Source: Dactylosporangium roseum (GTDB taxonomy: Bacteria > Actinomycetota > Actinomycetes > Mycobacteriales > Micromonosporaceae). Taken from it: DNA of 64,000 nucleotides. Each line of letters opens with the position of its first letter. The first letter of the stretch is position 1. This document shows positions 17,398 through 25,357 of this stretch, piece by piece. The DNA lies in assembly GCF_025264685.1 (NCBI RefSeq), contig NZ_CP073721.1, positions 7,581,501 to 7,645,500 of the forward strand, in the 5' to 3' direction. The position numbers and the translations under genes are program-made. The notes under the pieces are model-generated. The model did not search any database. It saw only the letters and a list, made by a program, of their open reading frames with translations, and had not been told where the DNA came from.

Positions 17398-18384
17398 ATG
17401 GAGTACACGAACCTCGGGCGGACCGGCCTGACGGTCAGCCGACTGTGTCTCGGGACGATGAACTTCGGGCCGAAAACGGCCGAGCCGGACAGCTTCGCGA
17501 TCATGGACCGCGCGCTGGAGCACGGCATCAACTTCCTCGACACCGCGAATGTGTACGGCTGGAAGCTCGGCGAAGGCGTCACCGAGCAGATCATCGGCCG
17601 CTGGCTCGCCCAGGGCGGCGGCCGCCGCGAGAAGGTCGTCCTCGCGACCAAGGTCTACGGCAAGATGCAGGAGTGGCCGAACGGTCAGGGCCTCTCCGCG
17701 CGCCACATCATCGCCGAGGCCAACGCCTCCCTCAAGCGACTACAGACCGACTACATCGACCTCTACCAGATGCACCACATCTCCCGGGCCACGCCCTGGG
17801 AGGAGATCTGGCAGGCGATGGAGGTCCTCGTCATGCAGGGCAAGGTGTTGTACGTCGGGAGTTCCAACTTCGCCGGATGGCACATCGCCGCCGCCCAGGA
17901 GTCGGCGAACCGGCGCGACTTCCTCGGCCTGGTCGCCGAGCAGTGCCTCTACAACCTCATGGCCCGCACGGTCGAGCTGGAGGTCCTGCCGGCGGCCCGC
18001 CGGTACGGCATCGGGATCATCCCCTGGTCACCGCTGCACGGCGGCCTGCTCAGCGGGGCTCTCGCCAAGCTGGCGTCGGGCGCCGCGGGACGCACCGCCG
18101 AAGGGCGTGCGGCCGAGCACCTGGAGAAGCACCGGTCGTCGGTCGAGGCGTTCGAGAAGCTCGCCGCCGAGCTGGGCACCGACCCGGCGAACCTCGCGCT
18201 GGCCTGGCTGCTCGCGCAGGACGGCGTGACGGCGCCGATCATCGGTCCCCGAACGATCGAGCAGCTCGACAACACGCTCGGCGCGCTCGGGCTGCGGCTC
18301 GACGAGGCGACCCTGCAGCGGCTCGACGAGCTGTTCCCGCCCGTCGGCAAGGGCGGCCCGGGGCCTGAGGCCTGGGCCTGGTAG
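17398..18384 (+). CDS. Aldo/keto reductase
   Basis: A 328-residue NADP(H)-dependent reductase with the (beta/alpha)8 fold. Tetrad positions are visible: Asp and Tyr in FLDTANVYGW, Lys in VLATKVYGKM, His in LYQMHH. NADP contacts appear in the C-terminal APIIGPRTIEQLDN. ATG 17398 is preferred; an in-frame TTG at 17389 is an alternative. The substrate is unknown; the sequence belongs with the YhdN/Tas-like broad-specificity group. Convergent with the RNA phosphodiesterase gene, 27 bp apart. Confidence 0.9.
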   Translation: MEYTNLGRTGLTVSRLCLGTMNFGPKTAEPDSFAIMDRALEHGINFLDTANVYGWKLGEGVTEQIIGRWLAQGGGRREKVVLATKVYGKMQEWPNGQGLSARHIIAEANASLKRLQTDYIDLYQMHHISRATPWEEIWQAMEVLVMQGKVLYVGSSNFAGWHIAAAQESANRRDFLGLVAEQCLYNLMARTVELEVLPAARRYGIGIIPWSPLHGGLLSGALAKLASGAAGRTAEGRAAEHLEKHRSSVEAFEKLAAELGTDPANLALAWLLAQDGVTAPIIGPRTIEQLDNTLGALGLRLDEATLQRLDELFPPVGKGGPGPEAWAW

Positions 18385-18411
18385 TCCCGCGACGTCCGGT
18401 GGCGCTGCCCT

Positions 18412-19146
18412 TCACGGGGTCAGTGCCACCGTCGTGATCGACTCGTACTCGGGTCTCGGCCCCATGAAACTGCGCACCAGTCGCACCTCGTCGACGGTCC
18501 ACGACGGTCCTTCGTACGCGTCCAGGGCCGCCAGGTCGGCGGCGAGCTCGGCGGCGGGCAGCCGGTCCCCGGGCCGGGCGATCGTGATGTGCGGCCGGAA
18601 GGGTTTGTGATCGAACGGCACCCGTCGCCGCCGCAGGGCCTTGCGGACGGCGTCCGCGAGACCGGCCAACGCCTTGCGCTCCGCGACCGCGTCCTCTCCC
18701 CCGCGCTCCGCGACCCGGTCCTCTCCCCCGCGCTCCGCGACCCGGTCCACTCCACTGCGCTCCGCGACCGCATCCTCTTCCCCGCGCTCCGCGGCCGCGT
18801 CCACTCCTCCGCGTTCCGCGACCGCATCCTTTCCCCTGGGCTCCGCGGCCACGTCTCTGAGGTCGGCGACCATGATCGTGAATCGGCCCCGGCCGAAGCG
18901 GCTCCCGCCGGTGATCCGCACCGTGGGCGGGCCCACCCGCAGGTCGCGCAGCGCGTCGGCGGCGTCGTCCGCCTGCCCCTCCGTCAGGTCGCCGAGAAAC
19001 GCGAGCGTCAGGTGCCAGCGGTCCGGGGTGGCCAGCCTGGTGGAGCACCCCGGCGGCATGGGGCGCGCGACCGCGAGCCGGGCAACCAGGTCCCCGAAGT
19101 GCTCACGGACATCGGCCGGCGGGTACGCCGCGATGAACAACCTCAA
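18412..19146 (-). CDS. thpR: RNA 2',3'-cyclic phosphodiesterase (2H superfamily) with nonapeptide-repeat insertion
   Basis: A 244-residue 2H phosphoesterase, formerly called 2'-5' RNA ligase. Both catalytic HxTx motifs are present: HLTL (residues 45-48) and HITI (186-189). Members open 2',3'-cyclic phosphate ends of RNA. Usual length is about 180-190; the excess is an insert at residues 106-159 made of six nonapeptides of the form (E/V)D(A/R)VAERGG, encoded by six in-frame 27-bp units. The insert falls between the two lobes, so activity could survive. Start is TTG 19146, overlapping the upstream gene's TGA as TTGA. Confidence 0.88.
   Translation of the reverse strand: MRLFIAAYPPADVREHFGDLVARLAVARPMPPGCSTRLATPDRWHLTLAFLGDLTEGQADDAADALRDLRVGPPTVRITGGSRFGRGRFTIMVADLRDVAAEPRGKDAVAERGGVDAAAERGEEDAVAERSGVDRVAERGGEDRVAERGGEDAVAERKALAGLADAVRKALRRRRVPFDHKPFRPHITIARPGDRLPAAELAADLAALDAYEGPSWTVDEVRLVRSFMGPRPEYESITTVALTP
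18670..18831. repeat. 27-bp minisatellite, six in-frame units inside thpR
   Basis: Six adjacent 27-bp units (162 bp) coding for variants of the nonapeptide EDAVAERGG. Units differ by a few substitutions but never in length, so the thpR frame is kept. The core of each unit on the plus strand is CCGCGCTCCGCGACC. Confidence 0.9.
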
Positions 19147-19673
19147 CGCTGCTGCGCCCCCGCGTCCCGCAGCACCAGCCCGGCGCGCTCCAACTCGCCC
19201 TCCAGCCGCATCCGCTCGAGCTCGAGGTCGGCCCCGGCCAGGTCGTCGAGGAACTCATCGACGCCGAGCTGGCGGCAGGCGACCCGCAGCCCTTCGTCAT
19301 ATGCCCGCTGGACAGCGTTGAACCATACCGGCGACCGCAGGGCGATCCCGCCCCGGAGCCGGTTGAGCCGCCGAAGGTCTCCCGCCACCTGCTCGATCGG
19401 CGGGCAGGCGGGAGCGTGCCGCTCACCGGCGGTGGCTTCGTGGATGCCGCGTCCGAGGCGGCTGAGCTGCCAGCGGCGCCCGAGGCGGGTCTCGGTCCAC
19501 CGCCCGCCGCGCGCAGGCTGATCACGCCGACGCCGCCGGACGATCCGCCGAACGGCACGCCCGACTCGTTCAAGAATTTCGTCGGCGGAGATCAGCAACA
19601 GGCAGACCAGGCACGGCGCCACGGCGATGAGCCCTATGGCGCCGGCGACCAGCAGGCCGTGCGGCACGCCCAC
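19143..19673 (-). CDS. Hypothetical membrane-anchored protein
   Basis: A 176-residue protein not recognised. It has one N-terminal membrane segment (VAGAIGLIAVAPCLVCLLLI, about residues 9-28) followed by an amphipathic, very basic stretch (GRAVRRIVRRRRR), then a soluble helical C-terminal half (QVAGDLRRLNRLR, AVQRAYDEGLRVACRQLG, a long Leu/Glu helix). It overlaps the start of thpR by 4 bp (TTGA), so the two are co-translated. This suggests, without proving, a link to RNA end metabolism. Confidence 0.7.
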   Translation of the reverse strand: MGVPHGLLVAGAIGLIAVAPCLVCLLLISADEILERVGRAVRRIVRRRRRDQPARGGRWTETRLGRRWQLSRLGRGIHEATAGERHAPACPPIEQVAGDLRRLNRLRGGIALRSPVWFNAVQRAYDEGLRVACRQLGVDEFLDDLAGADLELERMRLEGELERAGLVLRDAGAQQR

Positions 19674-20359
19674 GGTTCGAGGCTAAGCCCGCACCAACAA
19701 CGATCGCCACCAATTTGGCGGAACCGATACCTCCCAAGCGGTCGCCGACCGGCAGTGACTCATGCTCGTAGAGTTTTCTTCGGTGTCCCAGGCCGCGAAA
19801 TGCCCCGCAATCGTGAGACTCCGACGCGGCGACCGCAAAATGGACATCACGGCCGGCCAACGGCGGATCGCGTCGCCCGCTCATGATCGAGCAAGGCCGC
19901 GAAGTGCAGCCGTGCGGTCGCCCGTCAATCCCGGCGTTGCGCTACGGGACGATGACGCAGAGTCGTGCGGGGTGGGTCTCTGCCGCTCGCGGTCGCCACT
20001 GCCCCCGGGCAGCGTTCCATGCCGGACAACTCCATGATCATGGGAAAGATCTGGCTATCGGGGCAGCCACATCTTTCCCATGATCATGGAGTTGTCCGGC
20101 CTAGCGGCGGGATTGCGCCGGAACGCGCGCCGACCGACAGCCGCGGTTGCATGCCAACGGGCAAATTACGCGCAAGCGGACGAAAAGGAATCAGTACCGG
20201 CCCGCGCGAGCAGTGAACCAGAGGCCGAAGCACCGCCGCCAGCCGGTCTGGGCACATGCGCGGCGCGGGCCTGGTACAGCGGGGCTCGGTCGGCGGTGCC
20301 CCCTCGCCGCCGCCGACCCAGCCCCGCTACCCGGTTCAACGCGGCAGAGCGTCCGGCGG
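19674..20359. other. Long non-coding region carrying a family-2 repeat
   Basis: 686 bp without a convincing gene between two minus-strand genes. The middle (19891-20125) is a family-2 repeat with a large hairpin. The rest shows no recognisable product, motif or terminator. Short ORFs on both strands change frame relative to the second repeat copy and have no ribosome sites. Confidence 0.6.
19891..20125 (+). repeat. Family-2 dispersed repeat, copy A
   Basis: About 220 bp aligned by eye with the reverse complement of 50785-51007. Shared blocks include GCAAGGCCGCGA, CGGTCGTGCGG-like and CTCGYGGTCGCCRCTG sequence, AGAGATCTGGCT-like sequence and CATCTTTCCCATGATC. The right part is an 80-nt palindrome (20021-20100) with 36-nt arms differing at one base. 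It begins GCCGGACAACTCCATGATC and has an 8-nt loop. No ORF is conserved between copies. Confidence 0.8.
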
Positions 20360-21139
20360 CTACTGGGTCGCGGTGGCCAGCAGACGGCGAACTTCTGCCA
20401 ACGCTTCCTCGTCACCATCCACCCGGACCGGGGACTGCGCATCGGCCGTCGGGGCAGACTCTCGCGCCCACAACCACCGCAACACAGCCACCGGGTCGCC
20501 GCTCACCGTGGCGTCGGAGGATGGCGTGGTCGGGGAAGGGCCGGTGACCGTGACGCCGTCGGGGTCGGTGCGGACCAGCCAGGCGGGGCCGCCGTCCAGC
20601 TTGACGGCGACCGTGCGGCCCTTGGCGGAGGCGAGGTCGGGCTCGAACTCCTCGCGCCAGGTGTGCGAGCCGTAGGCGACGAACAGCTTGAGCACCTCGT
20701 CGATGCCGTCCACCGCCAGGTCGTCGGGGATCGGGGCGACCGGCGCGCCGATGGCGAGCTCGGCGTCGATGCGGTGGATGACGGTCTCCTGAGCCATGCG
20801 GCGAATCCAGAAGCGCACCGTCTGGTCGGGCTCGTGCCAGGTCCACGTGGGCTCGTCGTCGCCGCGCTGGGCGATCTGGTCCGTCAGCTCACCGTATGCC
20901 CGGTCGAGCAGGGCGATCGGCTCCTCGGACTCCAGACCGGCGGGCGGCCACGGGTCCGGCCGCTCGCCTTGCCGAATCGCCGCCGCCTTGTGCAGATAGA
21001 CCTCGCCGACGTGCCGGACCAGGTCGGCCGCCGTCCAGTCCGGACAGCTCGGGACCTGGGCGGTGAGATCTGTCGTGGCGGCAGACCGCAACCGCTGGTA
21101 ATCGTCGGCGAGACACTTCAGCCAACCTGAACGTTCCAT
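20360..21139 (-). CDS. Maleylpyruvate isomerase-family, mycothiol-dependent type protein
   Basis: A 259-residue protein with the DinB-like four-helix metal-binding domain mDMPI_N (CPDWTAADLVRHVGEVYLHK, WIRRMAQETVIHRIDAELA supply the His and Glu ligands). A C-terminal sterol-carrier-like domain follows (AVKLDGGPAWLVRTDPDGVTV, ATVSGDPVAVLRWLWAR). Members include mycothiol-dependent isomerases and many uncharacterised actinobacterial proteins. ATG 21139 is the likely start. It is preceded by the MFS gene on the same strand, 33 bp upstream. Confidence 0.85.
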   Translation of the reverse strand: MERSGWLKCLADDYQRLRSAATTDLTAQVPSCPDWTAADLVRHVGEVYLHKAAAIRQGERPDPWPPAGLESEEPIALLDRAYGELTDQIAQRGDDEPTWTWHEPDQTVRFWIRRMAQETVIHRIDAELAIGAPVAPIPDDLAVDGIDEVLKLFVAYGSHTWREEFEPDLASAKGRTVAVKLDGGPAWLVRTDPDGVTVTGPSPTTPSSDATVSGDPVAVLRWLWARESAPTADAQSPVRVDGDEEALAEVRRLLATATQ

Positions 21140-21172
21140 ACCCACGACTCAACCACAGGGGTACGACATTTT

Positions 21173-22462
21173 TCAGCGGACCGGCTCCAGCACGGGGGTG
21201 TCCACGTGGACGTGCGGGCGGGGGCGCAGGTGAACCCGGACCTTGCCACCGACCTTGCGGAGCTGCAACACGGTCACGATCAGCGCTGCGAGCATGGACG
21301 CCGCGCCGCCGACCCAGATGCCGGAGCGGGGGCCGTAGCGCTCCGCGCACCAGCCGATGACCAGCGCCCCGAGCGGCGTGCTGCCGAGGAAGACCAGGAC
21401 GTACAGCGCCATGACACGGCCGCGGAAGGCGGCGTCGGTCCCGAGTTGGACACGCTGGTTGGCGGCCTGTGCGAAGTACACCATGAAGAACCCGGTCGGC
21501 AGCAGGAGCAGGACCGCCAGGGAGAAGGACGGCGCGAAGCCGACGAGGGTCTCGAAGCCGCCGAACAGCAGTGCCGCGGTGAGCACCAGCCAGATCGACG
21601 GACGCGCAAGGCGCCGCGAGCTGGCCAGCGCGCCGCCGAGGGCGCCGATGGCGATCGCCGTGGTGAGCAGGCCGAAGTACTGCGCGTCGACCTTGAACTC
21701 GACCCGCGCCAGCACGGCGAGGGTGAGCTGGAAGTTGAAGCCGACCAGCCCGATGACCAGCACCAGGAAGATGACCAGGCTGAGATCGGGACGGCGCCGG
21801 ACATATCGCAGGCCGTCGACCGTCCGGGCCTCGCGCGCGGCGATCGTGCGCCGCTCGGCCCGGAACAGTTCGGCGGCGCGCATGCGGATCAGCGACACCA
21901 GGGGTCCGACGCTCAGCGCCGCGGTCAGCAGGAAGATCGGCCCGGTGCGGTCGTCGAGGAGTGCGATGATCATGCCGGCGACGGCCGGGCCGACCACCCG
22001 CGCGGTGTTGAACGTCGCGGACGACAGCGACAGCGCGTTGGGCAGCAGCTCATTGTTGACGAGCTCCGAGACGAACGCCTGCCGCACCGGCGCCTCGATC
22101 GCACTGATCGCACCGAACAGGCCGGCCGTGACGAAGACCCACCAGAGGTTGACCACGCCGGTGACGACCAGCACGCCGAGCAGGGTCGCGACCAGGGCCG
22201 CGGCGGCGTTGGCGATCAGCAGCAGGTGACGCTTGTCGTACCGGTCGGCGAGCTGCCCCCCGTACAACGTCAGGAGCAGCACCGGCGCGAACTGCAGCGC
22301 CGTCACGATGCCCAGCGCGGAGGCCGAGTTGTCGGAGAGTTGCAGGACCAGCCAGTCCTGCGCGGTGAAGAGCATCCACGTGCCGAGCAGTTTGACCAAC
22401 TGGCCGGTGGTGAACAGCCGGTAGTTGCGAACTTTCAGCGAACCGAAGATTGTGCCGCTCAT
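21173..22462 (-). CDS. MFS exporter (DHA3 type)
   Basis: A 429-residue major facilitator with 12 membrane segments, beginning GSLKVRNYRLFTTGQLVKLLG and carrying GGQLADRYDKRHLLL and EAPVRQAFVSELVNNELLPNA, typical of DHA3 drug exporters. The start ATG 22462 overlaps the MarR gene's stop as ATGA. A local MarR regulator plus exporter is a standard drug-responsive pair, so induction by a small-molecule ligand is the reasonable expectation. The C-terminal tail ends RPRPHVHVDTPVLEPVR, rich in His. Confidence 0.88.
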   Translation of the reverse strand: MSGTIFGSLKVRNYRLFTTGQLVKLLGTWMLFTAQDWLVLQLSDNSASALGIVTALQFAPVLLLTLYGGQLADRYDKRHLLLIANAAAALVATLLGVLVVTGVVNLWWVFVTAGLFGAISAIEAPVRQAFVSELVNNELLPNALSLSSATFNTARVVGPAVAGMIIALLDDRTGPIFLLTAALSVGPLVSLIRMRAAELFRAERRTIAAREARTVDGLRYVRRRPDLSLVIFLVLVIGLVGFNFQLTLAVLARVEFKVDAQYFGLLTTAIAIGALGGALASSRRLARPSIWLVLTAALLFGGFETLVGFAPSFSLAVLLLLPTGFFMVYFAQAANQRVQLGTDAAFRGRVMALYVLVFLGSTPLGALVIGWCAERYGPRSGIWVGGAASMLAALIVTVLQLRKVGGKVRVHLRPRPHVHVDTPVLEPVR

Positions 22463-22899
22463 GCGCTGCGACCGATCCGCCCGAGGATCTCGGCCGCCTG
22501 CGCCAGGACGGACCGCTCCTCGGGGGTGAGCGCCATGAGCTGCTTGGCCAGCCACTCGTCGCGGGCACGGCGGTGCTCCACGATCACGGCGCGACCCGTC
22601 TCGGTGGCGGCCAGGATGACCTGGCGGCCGTCGGTCGGGTGCGGGGTGCGCTGCACGAGGCCGCGCTCCTCGAGCTTGGCCACGATCTTGGTGAGCGTCG
22701 GCGGCTGCACGCGCTCGGCTTCGGCGAGTTCACGCGGCGTGAGCGCGCCGTGCAGCTCGAGACTTGTCAGGGCGGAAAGCTGGGTGATCGTGAGATCCCC
22801 GAGCGGGCGGGCCTGGCGCAGTCGCCGGTTGAGGCGGGTGATGCTGTCCCGGAGCGCCGCCGCGAGCTGGGCACCTGCGATTTTGGGAACACGGATCAT
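22459..22899 (-). CDS. MarR-family transcriptional regulator
   Basis: A 146-residue winged-helix repressor: LTITQLSALTSLELHGALTP, recognition region AEAERVQPPTLTKIVAKLEE, wing LVQRTPHPTDGRQVILAATE. ATG 22899 is used; ATG 22914 lies inside the proposed operator. It is translationally coupled to the MFS exporter and faces the divergent DUF2530 gene. Self-repression through the TTAG/CTAA sites just upstream is inferred. Confidence 0.88.
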   Translation of the reverse strand: MIRVPKIAGAQLAAALRDSITRLNRRLRQARPLGDLTITQLSALTSLELHGALTPRELAEAERVQPPTLTKIVAKLEERGLVQRTPHPTDGRQVILAATETGRAVIVEHRRARDEWLAKQLMALTPEERSVLAQAAEILGRIGRSA

Positions 22900-22906
22900 C
22901 ACACTC

Positions 22907-22934
22907 GTTAGCATATCTAATGAGCATGGCTAAC
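22907..22934. promoter_or_regulatory. Probable MarR operator
   Basis: TTAGCATATCTAA is a near-palindrome with TTAG and CTAA ends. The 28-bp span begins GTTAGC and ends GCTAAC, an outer inverted repeat. It sits immediately upstream of the marR start, the classical place for autoregulation. Confidence 0.65.
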
Positions 22935-22971
22935 GACCTGTGGCGGTGATCACGGGGAGTACCGTGGGTGC

Positions 22972-23250
22972 GTGACCACGCCGCCGAAGCCGCTCGACCC
23001 GCCGATGGTGCCGTTCGCACTGGCGGGCATCGCGCTGTGGGTCGTCGCCGGGCTGATCATGCTGCCGTTCCGCGACGAGCTCGCCGACGCCGGCCACGGC
23101 AACTGGTTCGGCATCACGGTCGCCGGCGCACTGTGGGGCATCCCGGGCCTGCTCACCATGATCGTCCACGACCGGAACCGCCGCCGGCGCCGCGCGAAGG
23201 AGGCCGGGGCGTCCGATTCGTTCAAGACGGAGCGCCAGACCGCCCCATAG
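22972..23250 (+). CDS. DUF2530 membrane protein
   Basis: A 92-residue protein with two membrane segments (FALAGIALWVVAGLIMLPF and ITVAGALWGIPGLLTMIV) and a basic cytoplasmic tail (HDRNRRRRRAKEA). This is the DUF2530 family, actinobacterial and uncharacterised. GTG 22972 is the family start. Divergent from marR and followed after 10 bp by a VOC-family gene, which may be co-transcribed. Confidence 0.87.
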   Translation: MTTPPKPLDPPMVPFALAGIALWVVAGLIMLPFRDELADAGHGNWFGITVAGALWGIPGLLTMIVHDRNRRRRRAKEAGASDSFKTERQTAP

Positions 23251-23260
23251 CGTGAGCCGC

Positions 23261-23662
23261 ATGGCACCGAAACTCAACGTGATCGGCATCGTGGTCGCCG
23301 ACATGGGTAGATCGCTCGCCTTCTATCGCCGCCTCGGCCTGGACGTGCCGGACAGCGAGAACGGCAGTCCGCATGTCGAGCACGTGCTCCCCGGCGGCAC
23401 GAAGGTGACCTGGGACACCGAGGAGACCCTCCGTTCCTTCCACCCCGATTGGTCCGCCGTGCCGGGCGCCGGCCGGATCGGGCTCGCCTTCGAGTGCGAC
23501 TCGCCGGAGGAGGTCGACCGGCTGCACGACGAGCTGGTCAAGGCGGGCTACGACAGCGAGCTGGCGCCGTGGGACGCGTTCTGGGGGCAGCGCTACGCCG
23601 TCGTGCACGACCCCGACGGCAACGGCGTCGACCTCTACGCCCTCAACCCGGCACGGCCCTGA
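23261..23662 (+). CDS. VOC (glyoxalase/bleomycin-resistance) family protein
   Basis: A 133-residue single VOC protein of two beta-alpha-beta-beta-beta modules: LNVIGIVVADMGRSLAFYRR at the start and YAVVHDPDGNGVDLYAL at the end, the latter with the usual metal-site Glu replaced by Asp in GVDLYA. Function unknown; relatives include lyases, dioxygenases and antibiotic-binding proteins. ATG 23261 is preferred to GTG 23252. Convergent with the AraC gene six bases away. Confidence 0.85.
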   Translation: MAPKLNVIGIVVADMGRSLAFYRRLGLDVPDSENGSPHVEHVLPGGTKVTWDTEETLRSFHPDWSAVPGAGRIGLAFECDSPEEVDRLHDELVKAGYDSELAPWDAFWGQRYAVVHDPDGNGVDLYALNPARP

Positions 23663-23668
23663 GACGCC

Positions 23669-24451
23669 TCAACCCGGCGAAACCGCGAGGCCCGGCGAAA
23701 CCGCGAGGCCCGGCGAAACCGCGAGGCCGGACGAAGCTGTGACACCGGGTGAGGCCACAAGGCCCAGCACAGCCGTGAGCGGCGCGCCGGCCAGCGCCTT
23801 CACCTCACGCGAGAGGTGGGCCTGGTCGGCATAGCCGGCGACGGCCGCGACCTCGCCGAACGCCATCCCGCCGCGGGCCAGGTCGAGCGCGTCGTTGACG
23901 CGGAGGATGCGGGAGAGCGTCTTCAGCCCGTACCCGAAATGGAACAGACAGCGCCGGTGTAGCTGCCGTTCGCTGAGGCCGACCTCGGTGGCGACCGCGC
24001 CCACCGAGGCACCGGTCCGCAGCCGGGCGACGGCGGCGCCCACCCACGGCTCCGGCGGCCGGACCTCGCCGATCAGCGCCGCCTCGAGGACGGCCGCCCG
24101 GTCGGACGCCTCGTCGAGCATCCCGGCGAGCCGACGGACCCGTCGCAAAGGCCAAAACGCCTCGAGTGGTACGCGCTGATCGCGCAACGCTTCGGCCGGG
24201 ACGCCGAGGATCCCCGGCGCGGTGCCGGGCGCGAACCGGACCGCCGTGAAGCGCCGCCCGGCGGGGCTCCAGGAGAGATGGGCGGTCGTGTCCGGACCCG
24301 CGACGAACAGCTCACCGGTGCAATGGATGACGTCCATGCAGCCGTCGGGCAGGATGCGGCCGGCGCCGTCCTCGCGGACGTGACGCGACCAGACGACGGC
24401 GCCCGGGATGCGCGAGCGCCGCTCGGTGTAGTCGGACTCAGCCGTGACCAT
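23669..24451 (-). CDS. AraC-family transcriptional regulator
   Basis: A 260-residue regulator. The N-terminal sensing half (GRILPDGCMDVIHC, FVAGPDTTAHLSW, RFAPGTAPGILGVPAEAL) matches the DUF6597-type domain found with AraC regulators. The DNA-binding half has GAVATEVGLSERQLHRRC and a second helix-turn-helix, FGEVAAVAGYADQAHLSRE. The C-terminus is odd: it ends in tandem LAVSPG units produced by an 18-bp repeat, so the last 20 residues are probably not structured. Overlaps the end of the DUF3027 gene by 14 bp. Confidence 0.85.
   Translation of the reverse strand: MVTAESDYTERRSRIPGAVVWSRHVREDGAGRILPDGCMDVIHCTGELFVAGPDTTAHLSWSPAGRRFTAVRFAPGTAPGILGVPAEALRDQRVPLEAFWPLRRVRRLAGMLDEASDRAAVLEAALIGEVRPPEPWVGAAVARLRTGASVGAVATEVGLSERQLHRRCLFHFGYGLKTLSRILRVNDALDLARGGMAFGEVAAVAGYADQAHLSREVKALAGAPLTAVLGLVASPGVTASSGLAVSPGLAVSPGLAVSPG
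23673..23726. repeat. 18-bp tandem repeat, three exact units
   Basis: Three exact copies of CCCGGCGAAACCGCGAGG overlap the 3' end of the AraC gene and code, on the minus strand, for LAVSPG repeats just before its stop codon. Confidence 0.9.
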
Positions 24452-25286
24452 AGGGCTCGGCGGGCCCGGCCTCGTCGACCGAACCCGGCGCGCGGCTCAC
24501 CGACACCGACTCGACCTCGCTGTCGTCGAACACGGTGGGCAGCTCGTCGACCGCCTGGACCTGCTCGACCAGCACCTCGGAGTGGGCGCCGCAGCCGTGG
24601 TCGGCGGAGACCACCTGCGCGTCGTCGGGGGCGAACTCGTTGCCGCACACCCCGAACGCCTGCCGCAACGAGCCGGCGAGCTGGAGGAAGAACCCGCAGG
24701 AGGCGCAGCGGGCCAAGGCCGGCGCGGCGACCGAGATGGGCGCGTTGGGGCCGCGGTCGCCGTCATACCAGCGCTGGGCGGCGTCGAGCCGGCCCTCCCG
24801 GGACATCACCCGGACCCGCCCGAGGCCCAGCTCCCAGTTGACCTCTTCGACCGCCGGGTCGTCGGACCGCACGTAGCCAGGCGCGAGCCGCGGGTCGTCG
24901 GGCGGGGTCGGCAGCAGGTCGCCGACGCCCAGGTCACCCGGCTGGAGCCGCTCCTGCCAGGGCACCCACTCGGGCGCGCGCAGGGCATCGGGGCCGGGCA
25001 GCAGCGTCGACTCGCAGATCGTGACCTGCCTGCTGCGGGGAATGCGGGTGACCGTGACCGCCCAGCGCCAGCCGCGGTAGCCGGGCAGGCCGCACTCGAA
25101 GAAGTGTGTGACCAGCCGATCACCTTCCGCGACGACGCCGAGGTGCTGGCCGACGTGGCCGGGATCGACCACGTCGAGGCCCAGCAGGGCGACCTCAACA
25201 GCGTCCGCGCAGACCTGGTCGGGCTTTGCGGCGCGGGTTCCGCGTGTGGGGGCAGTCGAGGCAGTCACCTCTCCATTCTTCCTCAT
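24438..25286 (-). CDS. DUF3027 family protein
   Basis: A 282-residue soluble protein of the actinobacterial DUF3027 family, function unknown. Typical stretches are VCADAVEVALLGLDVVDPGHVG, YRGWRWAVTVTRIPRSR, TLLPGPDALRAPEWVPWQER and a CASCGFFLQLAGSLRQAFG segment with paired cysteines near residue 210 followed by CGNEFAPDD, which could bind zinc. ATG 25286 (MRKNGEVTAS) is chosen over the longer frame. Divergent from the MFS-like gene at 25358. Confidence 0.87.
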   Translation of the reverse strand: MRKNGEVTASTAPTRGTRAAKPDQVCADAVEVALLGLDVVDPGHVGQHLGVVAEGDRLVTHFFECGLPGYRGWRWAVTVTRIPRSRQVTICESTLLPGPDALRAPEWVPWQERLQPGDLGVGDLLPTPPDDPRLAPGYVRSDDPAVEEVNWELGLGRVRVMSREGRLDAAQRWYDGDRGPNAPISVAAPALARCASCGFFLQLAGSLRQAFGVCGNEFAPDDAQVVSADHGCGAHSEVLVEQVQAVDELPTVFDDSEVESVSVSRAPGSVDEAGPAEPYGHG

Positions 25287-25357
25287 CGCCACGCCCTTTG
25301 AGCACGGCGGCCCCGGCGTGCCGCAAGTTGTCGCACCCATGGTTCAGGATGGTGTGC

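Noticed and set aside
18670-18831. Regular spaced repeats suggesting a CRISPR array
   Set aside because: Units are contiguous without unique spacers, preserve a coding frame, and no cas gene is present.
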